Below, piece by piece: positions 25,371 through 37,500 of a DNA stretch of 64,000 bases (the stretch's first letter is position 1; every line of letters starts with the position of its first letter). Location: positions 62,001 through 126,000 of the forward strand of contig JABVXV010000139.1 in assembly GCA_013365325.1 (NCBI GenBank), written 5' to 3'. The notes below the pieces were generated by a model. That model was not told where the DNA came from and searched no databases. It saw only the letters and a list, made by a program, of their open reading frames with translations. Origin of the DNA: Dipetalonema caudispina (Eukaryota > Nematoda > Chromadorea > Rhabditida > Onchocercidae). The translations under genes were made by a program, and so were the position numbers.

Positions 25371-27174
25371 CCTGATTAAACTTACACTATCTTGTCACAC
25401 ACGCGCACTGATAATACCTAAAATTCGTTTCTCATAAAATATATGAGAGATTACAATGGCAAATGATGATAATCAGTATTTACACCAATTTATGTCGACG
25501 CAGCATACACTTGTACAATAAACATCAACGAACATAGTACTCAATCAAGCAGCAAATATATGCAAGTATATTCAGGATAGAATCCAATAATATTACTTAT
25601 GAAAATTCACTACCAAATATATCTACTTCTTTGAATAAGAAACATTAGCATCACTTTTGATAACTTATCTTCCCACTAAGATATAGACAACGACTTAAAT
25701 GACTGTAAATCTATTCGACAGTTTCAAATTGAAATACGAAGAGACTATCGGAACAGTCTCCATATATCCTCTCTAAGGAAAATAAACAACTCCTAATCTC
25801 AAAAATCAGACACAACAAATGTAAAAGACTCTCACTAAATTCTTCAGGTCGACAGCCCCAACCCTACTTTATACCCTTGGCCATCAACATCCTGTCTCAG
25901 TGGCCCAGCTACTGCAAGTAACAGATAACCCTTGCTCTACTTCACACTGATCGAGCGCAATGAAAATTCTAATCTCTCAGGCTCTTACTGATCTGAATCA
26001 TGGATCTCGCTACAAATGAACAGTTAAAGAACTAAGCAATCAACATGTTTTTATCCCTGTGCCACAAAATAAAACCTACAACCTGATAACGAGTTAAAAA
26101 GCCAGGAATGTCACATCTTACCTTAAGCTTGACACACAGAATATTATGAAAACCATTCCCTTTCGTGTTTCGTTTTAATTTATCCTTTTGTGAAATCTCA
26201 AAATTTGAGTATGCTGGGGTAAATGGGAACTGTGTTTATTGTAAGCATAGATACACCACAGAAAATGGCTGGAATTCCCAAAAGGAATCGGGATTTCGGT
26301 CTTCTTCAGGTCATAAATACTAACTACTTGCAGATTTGCAGCTACCTCGGTGTAAATGGTATTTTGATAAGCAACTGAGTCGTTATAAGCAGGCACAACA
26401 ACCCTATGCATAGGATTTTGTCCTTTTTTTTTTTTGTTATACATTGAAAAGTCAGAAATCAGCCATTGCTTCTGAAGTGAGAAATAATGAAATGTCACAT
26501 TCATAATACTTTGTACAGCGAATGATATCTTCTGGAAAAAAGAATAACTTCATTGTTATTTGATAGGAGGAAATAGTGACGAAGAATCTATGGGGGGAAT
26601 GGGAGAGGTAAACCTGTCATAATAACCACAATCTTATAAATGATTTCCTGAAAAATTTCCTAATAGTTGCCCTAGATTATTAAGTGCCGGAAATGCATGA
26701 ATCAAGTAGTGGATCATCATATTTATTAAAACAGATAGGTAAACGATTTTTTCTCATTATTGTACTCATTGATTTGGTAAAATTTAATCTTCTTTCCATT
26801 CCATCTACTAAATGGTCTATTTGTTGCTGTGATTAAATAGACTGATACTCTGGAACGTATGTCATATCGTACTAAAAATATGAGGTATGATTTGATACTT
26901 CAGACTTCATTACTTGTTTCTAGACTTTTCTACTTAAATGAGAAAGTGTAATTTTCTTCTTTGTGACACACCTCCGTATTTTTCTATACATACGCTTTCA
27001 CAGTTATAATTGCCACGTATTGCACTGTGTTTACACCATTCATTGCATTTCTATCGCACACTACTTTTTTTTCTTTTTTCACACTTAAACGTTAATGCTT
27101 TATAAACAATCAGTTAACGGAAGATTTGCTGTGTATTTGGAAACAGAAGAAATGTAAATAACACAATTCAAATT
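25371..27174. other. Intergenic upstream of NAA15
   Basis: Contains the presumed NAA15 5' leader (25371-25417) with a TTTTAG trans-splice acceptor at 25418-25419. A less A+T-rich patch lies around 25850-26000. A minus-strand open frame of 109 codons at 26175-26504 shows no family resemblance and no splice partner. Nothing else is recognisable. Confidence 0.5.
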
Positions 27175-27766
27175 CTAATTAATTTCGTTTCTTTGCTTAT
27201 TACCAATATGACGAAAAGCTCCAGCGTTATATTTGTTGCCCGTCGCGAAATCAGCGAATTCTCGAGAAAATTTCATGTGAAAATCGTACACCATATCTGG
27301 AGTTGGCATAGCAAACTCTCTAAATTGTTAATATTTATTAAATCGATATTATCGTTATTCTTGTGGTGAAAGTCTGTTTGAAGTTCTAAACAACCGCAAA
27401 GATATTATTTAAAAAAAGAGGCCTCTAAAAGTAACAATTCTACTTTTAAAAACTTTCTACGTTGTGATTTACTTAACGTACTATCATTGAAAGAGAAACC
27501 GTTTCTTTAAGAGCCTAATTTTTTGGATGAACTTACTCGAATTTGAAAGTGTCTCTCCCAACATGCATATAACTGATTGATTAAGTATAACTCTTTGAGC
27601 AATTCTTTTTATTTAATTTAAACCAGAAATAGACTTACTCAAGGTATACAGCAAGCACTATTTCAGCAATCACAATAGTACCACATATTCGGAGCAAATT
27701 CCTCTTATTTATTTTGGGAATTGCCTGAGTGACCTTTGCACAAAGTTTGAGTGCAGATAACCTCAT
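27175..27766 (-). CDS. Small single-pass membrane protein, possibly mitochondrial, 90 aa
   Basis: Two exons, 27639-27766 and 27175-27319, joined in phase 2 through a GTAAGT donor and a TTTAG acceptor. A TTTTAG site at 27781-27782, 14 nt before the ATG, looks like a trans-splice acceptor and fixes the start. The product begins with a basic stretch (MRLSALKLCAKVTQ, then KINKR), continues into one hydrophobic segment at about 24-42 (LLRICGTIVIAEIVLAVYL), then a polar tail with DFHMKFSREFADFATG and an AGAFRHIG block. The basic N-terminus, one membrane segment and short length resemble accessory subunits of inner-membrane respiratory complexes, but I do not recognise a specific one, so that is inference. 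A GTAATA inside the tail could be a further donor, giving a different C-terminus. Confidence 0.68.
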
Positions 27767-28660
27767 TGTGATTCAATACCCTAAAATTTGTTATTTGATA
27801 ATTTCTATTCCACGACGCTGTTTTCCACACTGACAGTACTACCGCTTTCTGCCCTCCTATCGTGTCTGCCTTGAAACCTAACACTGTATAGGAGATCAGT
27901 CAATCCTTATCAATCATTCATTCTCCATCCACTGGATTTTCAATGACCCATTATGGCCAATGTCCACTCATGCACTGCCCATTTTAGCCAAATACGAACA
28001 TATCATTGATGAACCGATATTGAAGAGTGAGGGAAAGGAAAAGACAAAAAAAGGATACAGAATGTGTCACCCTGCTATCCAAGCTGTCCTTTATTCATTC
28101 CCTCATTACAACACTGATTATTTCATTTCCTTCTCAATCTCTTAATTCACGATATTTCTAAGTTTTCTCAATCTTTAAAACCACACTATTATCAAACTAT
28201 CTCGACATCTATCGTCTCTTTAGTTAAAATAACTCACTTGCTATCATCTTCATTACAATCGTCAATCTCTCACAACCTGCCTTCATGGATGGATAATCTT
28301 GCTGCGTTGCTTCTTCTTGTTATCTGTAAAACTGTATCACTGCCTGTACTAGTATATTTTCTTCAGATGTATTTCGTCTTCGAGCTCACTGGAAACATTG
28401 TAGCGGAAAAGCGGATCTGATTGGGTTGAAGGTCAAGTAGCTAGGGGACATTTATTGTGCAATGATTTGAGACATTGTTAGGATTAATTTGAGGCATATC
28501 AAGATATTTGAATATTCTTACGGTTCGTACGTCCACACTAAGCTTTATTTTATTAGCATCTAGCAGAAGTCATGAGAGTTTCAATTCTCTGGGAGAGAAT
28601 TAATATTTGCTGCATTCTTTCGAACTAATTTTTTAATTGTTTAGGATCATATTTCATGGA
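27767..28660. other. Divergent intergenic region and WDR4 leader
   Basis: Lies between the minus-strand small membrane protein gene and plus-strand WDR4, so both promoters should be here. A TTTAG acceptor-like site at 28643-28644 probably receives a spliced leader for WDR4, leaving a 16-nt genomic leader that contains a two-codon upstream ORF (28656-28664). Plus-strand open frames at 27960-28145 and 28238-28420 are short and unsupported. Confidence 0.5.
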
Positions 28661-31011
28661 ATGACGCAAATTCATTACCACAATGGCAGATTGTATATTG
28701 CTGCCGGTAGGAATATTTTCGAATTTATTTTCACAGTCGATAGCAACTCTTCAAAATTGAAACTCTGCCGAGATATCTTAGTGCCGTTCAAGGGTGCACC
28801 AGCTTCAACCCGAAAGGAGAAGGATCAAGTCAGCAATTTGTCTGTTGATTTCTTAATTTGTTGGTACTGGATTAAATAATAAACAATAAGCTAGATGGCT
28901 AACAGTAACTATATTTATACTATCATAGGTTTATTGCATCTTTCGCCGTTTTTAGCATGGTTATCATCATGAACATGTAGGGTATGGTATTTACACAGCT
29001 AACAGGTGTTTCCGTTTAGAATTTTGCACCTGTATCGTTTGAGTCCTTATTTTTGAATTGAAGTGAGAGAAAAAGCTAGTGAGAGAAGATAGAAAGAAGC
29101 ATGGAGAGAAGAATACTCATCAGATTCCAGTTCTATTTGGACGTGATGTCGTGCTCGACGGCTGATCTTCAAAACAGATGTGCTTATTTGGAAAATCTGA
29201 AGTTATTGGTAGATATGAGTACTGATGAATGGGAATTCAACAGACCAGAATATGTCCAGGCCATATTAAGAAAGTGGTGTATTCCCAATATTTCATAACA
29301 TTTTTAGATTCTAGCAAGTGCACTGAGTGCGGATGGTACGTTGTTCGCGGTCGCCACTACATCAAAAGAATGTTTCCTGTATAACGTTCTTAATGACTGG
29401 ACAGAAGTACGTCCAGCGCTGCAACTGCCAAAAGCACCAACAGCTGTGATTTTCGAAAATTTTGGAAAATTTGTAATTTTATCTGATCGAGCAGGTCATG
29501 TTTACAGATTCAGCTTGGACGAGAAAAATTTAGAAAGGAACAGAAGTGGTGAACTCAATGATGGTGATTAAGCTTTCATATATGCAATTTTAAAAAATTT
29601 GAGAAAGCATGTGTATCTTTGTCTTTTAATTTTAAACCAAATTCTAGAATAATGTTTTCCAAATATTCTGTAATTATATAGAAAGCTTATGCTTCTCCAT
29701 TATTTTTTTTCGCATGGTTGTTTCGTTTAGTTTTCAGATGAAGGAAGTTCTGAAGGCGAACTTTTGTTAGGTCATGTATCAATGGTTCTGGATATTGATA
29801 TAACTAGTGATCGAAGGTTCTTGACAAGTGTAGACCGTGACGAGAAAATTCGTATTTCACACTATCCTGAGTGTTACGTCATACATCGATTTTGTTTGGG
29901 TCATAGTTCATATGTGAATTCAGTTCAGTCAAAGGGCACTTTGCTTTTCTCTTCAAGTATGTATTATTATATTAGAATTATGAAATTGGATGTGATAGTA
30001 GTTATTTGAAACGTCAGATTTGTTGTGAGGATACCAATTTAAATGTTCGTTCAGTTAAAGAACTTATAGGTGGTGATGGTACTCTAAGAGTTTGGGATAT
30101 GGAAGATGGGAAGCAAATTGCCCAGTGCGACTGCCTTGAGAGAAAGGCGATTCGTCGTTGTAGGATGTTTCCGAATTCCTCTTCGAAGGTACTTTCGTCT
30201 TAATTGGATTTAAGCTAGCATTGTATTTGGAGAAACTGACGGATTGCTTCGGAAATTTTTGGGAACAAAAACTTTTCAAACTCTTTGGTTTCCAAAAAGC
30301 ATCATGAATGCTAGACATTAGTGCACCCGCCTTTAATGTCTTGTAATGGTTGAGAATTTTCTTCTCTTTATTTTTTCTTGTATTATACATTGCGTTGTTA
30401 TTTTGAATGTTTTCAGGAATGTTCGAGCCGTTTTTCGCTTTAAAAGCTTCTGAAATTACTGCATTAGCAAATAAATTATTATTAAGCGTCGAAGTTTACT
30501 TCTAAAGATTCAATAAACAGTATGGTTACTTACAGGACATAAAGTTGGCTGTGATTTTCGAACATTGTAAAATAGCACAGATTGTTACTTTCATTCAAGA
30601 AAACAATGACTTCAAAATCGAATGCTTGACTTGTTCAGACTTTATTATTGATATTGCTGTAGAAGATAATGGAATATTCGTTTTTGGTATTACAAGGTAA
30701 TCTTTTATGATGACATCTTATGGTTTGATAGATATTTCTATCCCTTCAGCTTTCATTCATTTATTTCTCGAGAAACATATTTGGTTTTTCAAATTTGTAG
30801 GTCAGCAGTTGTTTTCGGAAGAGTGAACGGGGGTTGCCTCGAATCAGTTGATGATATTGGTGAATATGTTGTGAATTGTTTGAGTTCAATTAAAGATACC
30901 TTATTACCATTGGAAAAAAAGGTCGGGTTTAATAATGTTGAGGATTATAAGCAGCGCAAGACAGAGCGTATGAAAAGAAAAAGGCTGAAATTATCAGTAG
31001 AAAGTGGTTAA
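28661..31011 (+). CDS. WDR4: WDR4/Trm82, non-catalytic subunit of tRNA m7G46 methyltransferase
   Basis: WD40 protein that holds METTL1/Trm8 active for N7-methylation of guanosine 46 in tRNA; mostly nuclear. Six exons: 28661-28828, 29308-29563, 29738-29956, 30070-30188, 30536-30696, 30801-31011; 1134 nt, 377 aa (human 412). All junctions are phase-consistent. The diagnostic run covers the third and fourth blades: GHVSMVLDIDITSDRRFLTS, then VDRDEKIRIS, FCLGHSSYVNSV and SSGDGTLRVWD. The C-terminal tail is Lys/Arg-rich (KQRKTERMKRKRLKL) and nuclear-localisation-like. The first exon is poorly conserved. The start was chosen as the first in-frame ATG after the TTTAG acceptor at 28643-28644; a two-codon upstream ORF overlaps it. 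The next gene downstream on the same strand begins 524 nt after the stop. Confidence 0.95.
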
Positions 31012-31535
31012 GGTTCCATATATCAAGTTAATTTCTTTATAAATGGCGCAGAATGCTCATATTAGCACCTATTGTGGGTTATTCGATTGATTGGGCAGCT
31101 TTTTTTGATTGAAATTAAATTTTTTGCTTGTCCTTCAATTTTCTTCTTAAAATTAACCATGAAGACTTCTCAAAAACAAAAACTTCTCGTCTAGCTCTTC
31201 TAGACTGTACCAGTCGACTTTGTCTGAAGGTTTATGCGGATAATTGACTTTTGAATTCTGTGCGGATGTGAATATAGTCCAGCGATTGTTATCATGAATA
31301 TAAATAAACATTATTTTGTGAAACTGTTTGTATAACACACACATAATTGCATGGAGTGGGAAAAAAATGCCGAAAGAATCTAAATGTGAAAAACAGGTTT
31401 TGAAGAGCCAACAGTGAAGATGTACTATTGGGAGATGTGCGCATGATATGAACTCTGACGTTGTATATTGCTTTCCATCTTCTGATATTTGCTAGTTGTT
31501 TTTTTCTCGCTTATTTGGTTACTTGGTAAAGTATT
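31012..31535. other. Gap between WDR4 and the SLC6-like gene
   Basis: 3' flank of WDR4 and 5' flank of the transporter-like gene. On the minus strand, 31153-31311 is an open frame of 52 codons starting 13 nt inside an ACAG acceptor-like site, with coding-like composition in its second half (see findings). No other signal is clear; the transporter gene might have an untranslated or extra 5' exon here. Confidence 0.4.
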
Positions 31536-34500
31536 ATGCATTATTCATTCGCTTCTGATAATAATGACTGGGAAGTTGCACTGCGCAATCAAATTGAAGA
31601 AACTGCGCGTCGAAATAGTGGTCATAAGAGATATGCACAGGTGGAAGACCGTACCAAGGTATGTGTGTAGGCTGTTGGTGTTTTGTTTTTGCCAAAAACC
31701 TGCCTACTTTTATGAGGGATTAACGACTGGCTAACAAAAGATTGTTAGATTTTAAAATATTGCGGTACTGGAAATGAACCAATCCATAAGGGAGCATACC
31801 AACATAAGAAAAGCCATCAAAGTGAATTACAGAAATGTAAGATTAAGTAATAAAATTCTACTGTAACTAACGTTGAGATTAATTTTGAATTTACAATAGA
31901 GAGCTTAAAAGTGCTGTGTAATGCAATACAGTACTATAATAAATTAAATTTACGTAAAAAGTGGATGGATTTTCCTCAGTTACATTGTCATAGTAGTCCG
32001 CTATACTGATCTTTTGGAATTAAAAAGATTGAAATGTAGTATATAGAGCATGATTTTCTCATCTACCATCTACAAGATTTCTAGGGAATATAACCGAGCT
32101 AATCATATCATCTCGTATGAACTTTTCCAGACTGACGGTGATTTCCAGCAAATGGTATACAAAAATAATACGTTCCATGCACATCATAGAGTGGCAATTT
32201 GTTGATATTTTAGGAGATGGACGATATCGTAGTTAAACTACGAGAATTGGCGAATAAAAAACCAATGGAAGCAGCGAGGCTGCAGGTGCAGGCTACGGCA
32301 GTATTGGATGAAACGGATCGTTTGATAACTACAGCGATGCCCGATGCTGTGCCTATTACATCTTATTTTAAGCACGATTTGAATAATCTTAAAAGTATGC
32401 GAAGAAATTGGCAAAGTACAAGTAAAGTCATGCCTGAGAAAATTGTAAGTTTTCTTTTTCAAAATTGAAAGCAAAGGTTGTTAAATTATTATATAAAAGT
32501 CATCTACTGTGAATTCAAGCTTTCAGCAGTTTCCTTGTCTCTGTCTTCTCATGCTTATCAAATTACCTAATATTTTGATCAAAATTTCTTGAAATATTCA
32601 ACAAATTTTTAAGACAGCCACAATGCGTTTCACAACATTTGCGGACGAAGAAGCCATACATGATGAGGACAAACGTCCGACAGTTTGCACTTTGGCTGAT
32701 GCTACAAGTGTTGCTTCAGGAAACAAGTCGGACCCGTTCTATTTTTGCCGCGACGATGATGTGCGAAATTTGTGGAAAACTCAGGTGCTATTGCTTCCAG
32801 ATATATTTTTCTGGCCTCTTTGACAAGTATTATTTGTGATGAAGGTTTTTGATATGCTTCATTTTAAGCTTTTCGAAATGACCACTTCAAGTTTCACATT
32901 TTAGAACTTGAATTGATCTCTTTAATAGGCTTTCATTCTTACTATATGCGTCTCAAATTTGTTAAATTTATATTTCTTATCCATCTTGATATATCTGATG
33001 TCATCATAGTGAAATTTGATAGCCTGCAGTTTAAGTTTTATTAAAAAGAGGTGTGTAATAAATATTGGCTTATTCGAGATATAAAGTATGCAAATAGCAG
33101 ACATTAGAAATTATCTTTGGTGAGCTCTGAAGTTTGTAAAGTTTATGGTAAAAAAAGAAAAAAAGATGAAAATTAAATTTCGTCCAGAAAATATAAGGCA
33201 TTAAATATAGCTAAACTTATTTTTATTTTTTTTTATGCAGCTAGATGATTTCAGTTTGAATTCTTCTTATCCCTCGTAGGTTTTATGGTTGGTATTGGAA
33301 ATACATTGAAATTTCCTTCAGTTGCTTATCAGCATGGAGGAGGTAAGCTTATCTTGTTCTCTTTTTTTACTTTTACTAATTAATCTGATTTTAAATGGTT
33401 TTAAATGATTCTGGTTTTAAATTTTTCATCCTAAAAGTTACTTTTACTAATTAATCATTGAATATTTTCTGCGAAATGCTCCTTTATAACTGTAACGCTG
33501 TACAAAATCATAGCACTCACATCCAGAAATGTCTCACTTCAATTGATTATTTGCGTGGGGTCAGATAATGTAACTTACGTATAATATCAGTTTACATATT
33601 TTATGCATAAAGTACTCATATGGAAATAACTAGTTTACTGTTCTTTTAGGCATATTTCTGATACCATACTTTATTTGCTTGGTACTTTTTGGATTGCCGA
33701 TTGTATTCATGCATCTTTGTATTGGTCAGTATTCGGGTCTTTCTGCTAGTGGTGCTTTTTGGAAATTTATGCCCCTTGCTTCAGGTAAGAATCTTTATTA
33801 ACGAAAATTGTTTTGCTCTTGTGAATCTTTAATCAAACTCATGCTATTAGGAGTTCATTCGTGAATTACTGCCTTGCTTGCAGGTATCGGATGGGCATTA
33901 ATTCTTCTTGCATTACCAGTTTCTATTTATTATAATATCATTGTTGCATGGTCGATCTATTACTTTTGGTTTTCATTGAAAGGATTTTTCGTTGGGAGTT
34001 TACCATGGGATCAGTGCAATCCAGGTATTTCTGTATATTCTCTTTCATTCTTTTTCCTTTCTCTGCTTTTCCTCTTCTTTTGCTTTTTATTATGAATTTT
34101 AGTTTTTTTATTTTGCACTTTCAAAATGCTCATTTCGCCTACAATTTATTTGCTTCTCTCTCCTTCTGAACTTTAATGAATTTATTGCAGAATGGCCAAA
34201 AAATACACCTTGTTGCTTGCTAAGTGGGCCAATGGAATGCTTCCTGCAACCTCATGCAATCTCTTCTCCTGAAGCTTATTTTCAGTAAGTTATGTAAAAA
34301 TCTCTGAAGAGAACTTCATGGTCTAAACAGTATTGCTGCATTCATCATCACTTATTCTCAATACAATCATGTATCAATCTAAGAATTTATTTTCAGTTAC
34401 GAAGTATTAAATCGCACTGCAATATATCCAAATAGTCAGTTCACAATGACAAATATGACTGTGATGTTGTTGAATGCAACCTATTCGAGCACTGATATTT

Positions 34501-37500
34501 CTGTGGCCAATAGAAATATTTTGGATCCGGTGCTTGGTCCTATGCAGAGTCACTTGGTAATTTCGTTGGCATTTGCATGGATTCTGGTTTTCCTGGGAGT
34601 TTTCAATGGAATCGGTTCAATTGGTTGGGCTGTTTCAATTACATCAACTCTGCCCTATTTATTGGTAAATGATCAGTTTTACCATTTAAACATCTCTTTT
34701 TCGAAAATTATGTTACGAAGAGGTCTTTTTATTTTAGTTAGGTATACTTCTTTTGCGTGGTATGTCGTTGCCTGGTGCCACTCAAGGTCTCATATTTCTT
34801 TTCAAACCTGAAATTGGAAAAATTTGGTCAATACCGGTTAGTTACTTCATCAGATGCATGCAATTAGATAAATTAATAGGCTACCGTATCTCTTCTCATA
34901 TCTGTTGATTATCGGATAGAGCACATCTAAAGGCAATCACTTGCACAACATCTTCAGGACTTTCCTGAAGAGATTCAAAATGTTAACGATCCAACTATTT
35001 CATTTTAATTACCAGTTAAATTATCAATGATTCAGAAAAATTGTCGTTAACTGATCCATATTCATTCTTAGAACAATGAAGAAAATGTTTCGCCATGTTC
35101 AGTACTAATTATTTATAATTTTACAAATTCAACTGAGGGGAAAGTGAAGACTAAACATTTATTGTAGATGTGGAAAGCGGCTGCCGAGCAAGTATTCTAT
35201 TCGTTGGGGATCGACGTAGGGTCTCTCATATGCATGGCAAGCTTCAGCAGATATCGGAATAACATATATCGTGATGCTGTGGCTGTTGTTTTGATGTATG
35301 CTTACGTCATATAGAGAGGCCTAGGGTTATAGTTTAACTTGATAAGCTTAGGATGAATTCGAAAATAACTAAATATTAAGCATGTCTAAAACTTCGTAAC
35401 ATCTGCGTTACTGCGCATCTTGTCAAATACCAAACTTCCTCCGCCCCCTCATTCCCGACACATTACAGTGCCAAGTTGAGTGAGGAAAATTCTGCAGTGT
35501 AACTCTTTTGTTACTGGTTACAGTAATACATTTACGAGTATTCTTGCTGGCATGGTCATATTTTCATTTACTGGTTTCATTGCTCAAAGTCAAAAACGAC
35601 CAATTGACGACATCCTGCGTAAGTCTACGGTGATAAATTTCTGTGCAAGAGAATAATTTCAAAGCAATGAAGTTTCAAAGACTCTCTTAATTTTAATAGG
35701 TATTTTCTGCAGGACATGACTCTCTCTACATAGCATTTACGATATACCCCGGTATTACAACATTTATGGATACGATGGGACCACTTTGGGCTACTCTTTT
35801 CTTTGGAATGCTCACTCTTTCCGCCATTGATGCTCAATTTGCATGGTATATTTTGGTAATTTTCATATTTAATGAAGGATATGTGTAAACACGAAAAATC
35901 CAAATATGAGCTACTATCATCTGAAGGTGACGAGTAACATCGGTAGGTTAATTCGCTTTGGGTGTGAAGTTAATTGCACGGTCTTGCATAGAATAGCAGA
36001 ATAAATTTCGAGAAAAGGCAAACATTGGAATTATCTTCAATAATGTGTTACCTGGAAAAGAAGTTACAAGCTTAATTTCTTGAGTGGAAAGATTTAGGTC
36101 TTTTGGGAGATGGTAAGAAAGGTTTAAGTAAGATATAAGTTTGCTTTCAGTCAAAGAATTGTATGGTTTGGAGTAAATCAATGACTTCTTTGTTTTAGGA
36201 TTGAAATGATTGTTTCCTCAATTATAAATAGATTCAACAAAGCTGATAAATGGATGGAAACCCGCCTGATGGTTTGTCTCTGTATAATGTGCTTTATCTG
36301 CGGACTTCCGCTTACAACCAGGGTATAATTTCCATTTATTTACTGTTTGAATACGAAGACATATACGATTATTTCAAATATGAATAAAAGTTTCTAAGCT
36401 TTGAAAAGAAATAAAAGAGAACTATTCGTGCAACTGTTTGTAACTCTAAGGTAGTGGCTTTATTAACTTTCATAAAAATTAATCTTTCCAACAAATTTTA
36501 TTTAGGGCGGCATATATCTCTTCCATTCGATTGAAAATATGAACGCAAACTGGAACTCATTTTTGCTTAGTTTATTGCAAATTATACTTGTCTGTTATAT
36601 CTACGGTAATTTATTAATTGTTTCTAGAGTAGAGGATCCTTACCTTCATTGCTTTTCGCTCTTTAACCGTTCGTTTCCTTCACTCAAATCACGTTTATTT
36701 ACATACTCCTGTGAAAGTACCTTGTTAATACCGTAGTTTGTGGTAGCCATGTTAATTTACTTTAGTTAATCAACAAGCTTTTTCGACATATTGTTTAGGA
36801 GTAAACAATTTTATTATGGACGTTGGTGAAATGTTGCGTGTATTGACAAGTCTTGACGAAATTCTTAAGTCAGAAAATTTAAATATTAAACAAGTTAATC
36901 TGTGGCGTAGACTGAAGTTTTCCCTTGGACCAACTGGTGGATATATTCGATGGACATGGTCCCTTTGTAGTCCGTGTATCCTTCTGGTAAGTCAAGGCAG
37001 AATTATTTTTTGTCGGAAATGGTGTAGTTTGCTAACTTATTCGTGCAAATGAAAATACCTATTTTCTCTGTTTTTGTACAAAGTAGAAATGAAGATTAGT
37101 GCTGAATTACTGTATACATTCAGACTGATCCGATAGATTATTAGCAGTGATATGTTTTCAACGTTTGCATGATGCTGTTGTTTGGAGTCAGAGGTCCCTT
37201 ACCTGAGCTAAGGGCATGTGTGTATACCATGTGCTTGTAAGTGATTCACTTAGGAGGAACTTTATGAGATATTGAAGAAATTGAACAGCCAAAAAAAAAG
37301 AACTAATCAGATTGGAAAGAACTTCGAATGTAAACTAAACGATGATCCACACTTCCTAATCATATTTAGGATATTATATATGAATTAAGACTTTCGAGGA
37401 TGAAATTTGAGTATATGCTACATACGTAGTTTTCCATTTCAGTTTCTGCTTATCGCTTCGATATTTAGCTATCAGCGTGTAACCTTGGAGAATTATCCAC

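Noticed and set aside
26175..26504. 109-codon minus-strand frame
   Set aside because: Coding-like in places, but no start context, splice partner or recognisable family; left unannotated.
29101..29298. 65-codon plus-strand frame inside WDR4 intron 1
   Set aside because: Inserting it would separate conserved WDR4 segments; no acceptor/donor pair in phase was found.
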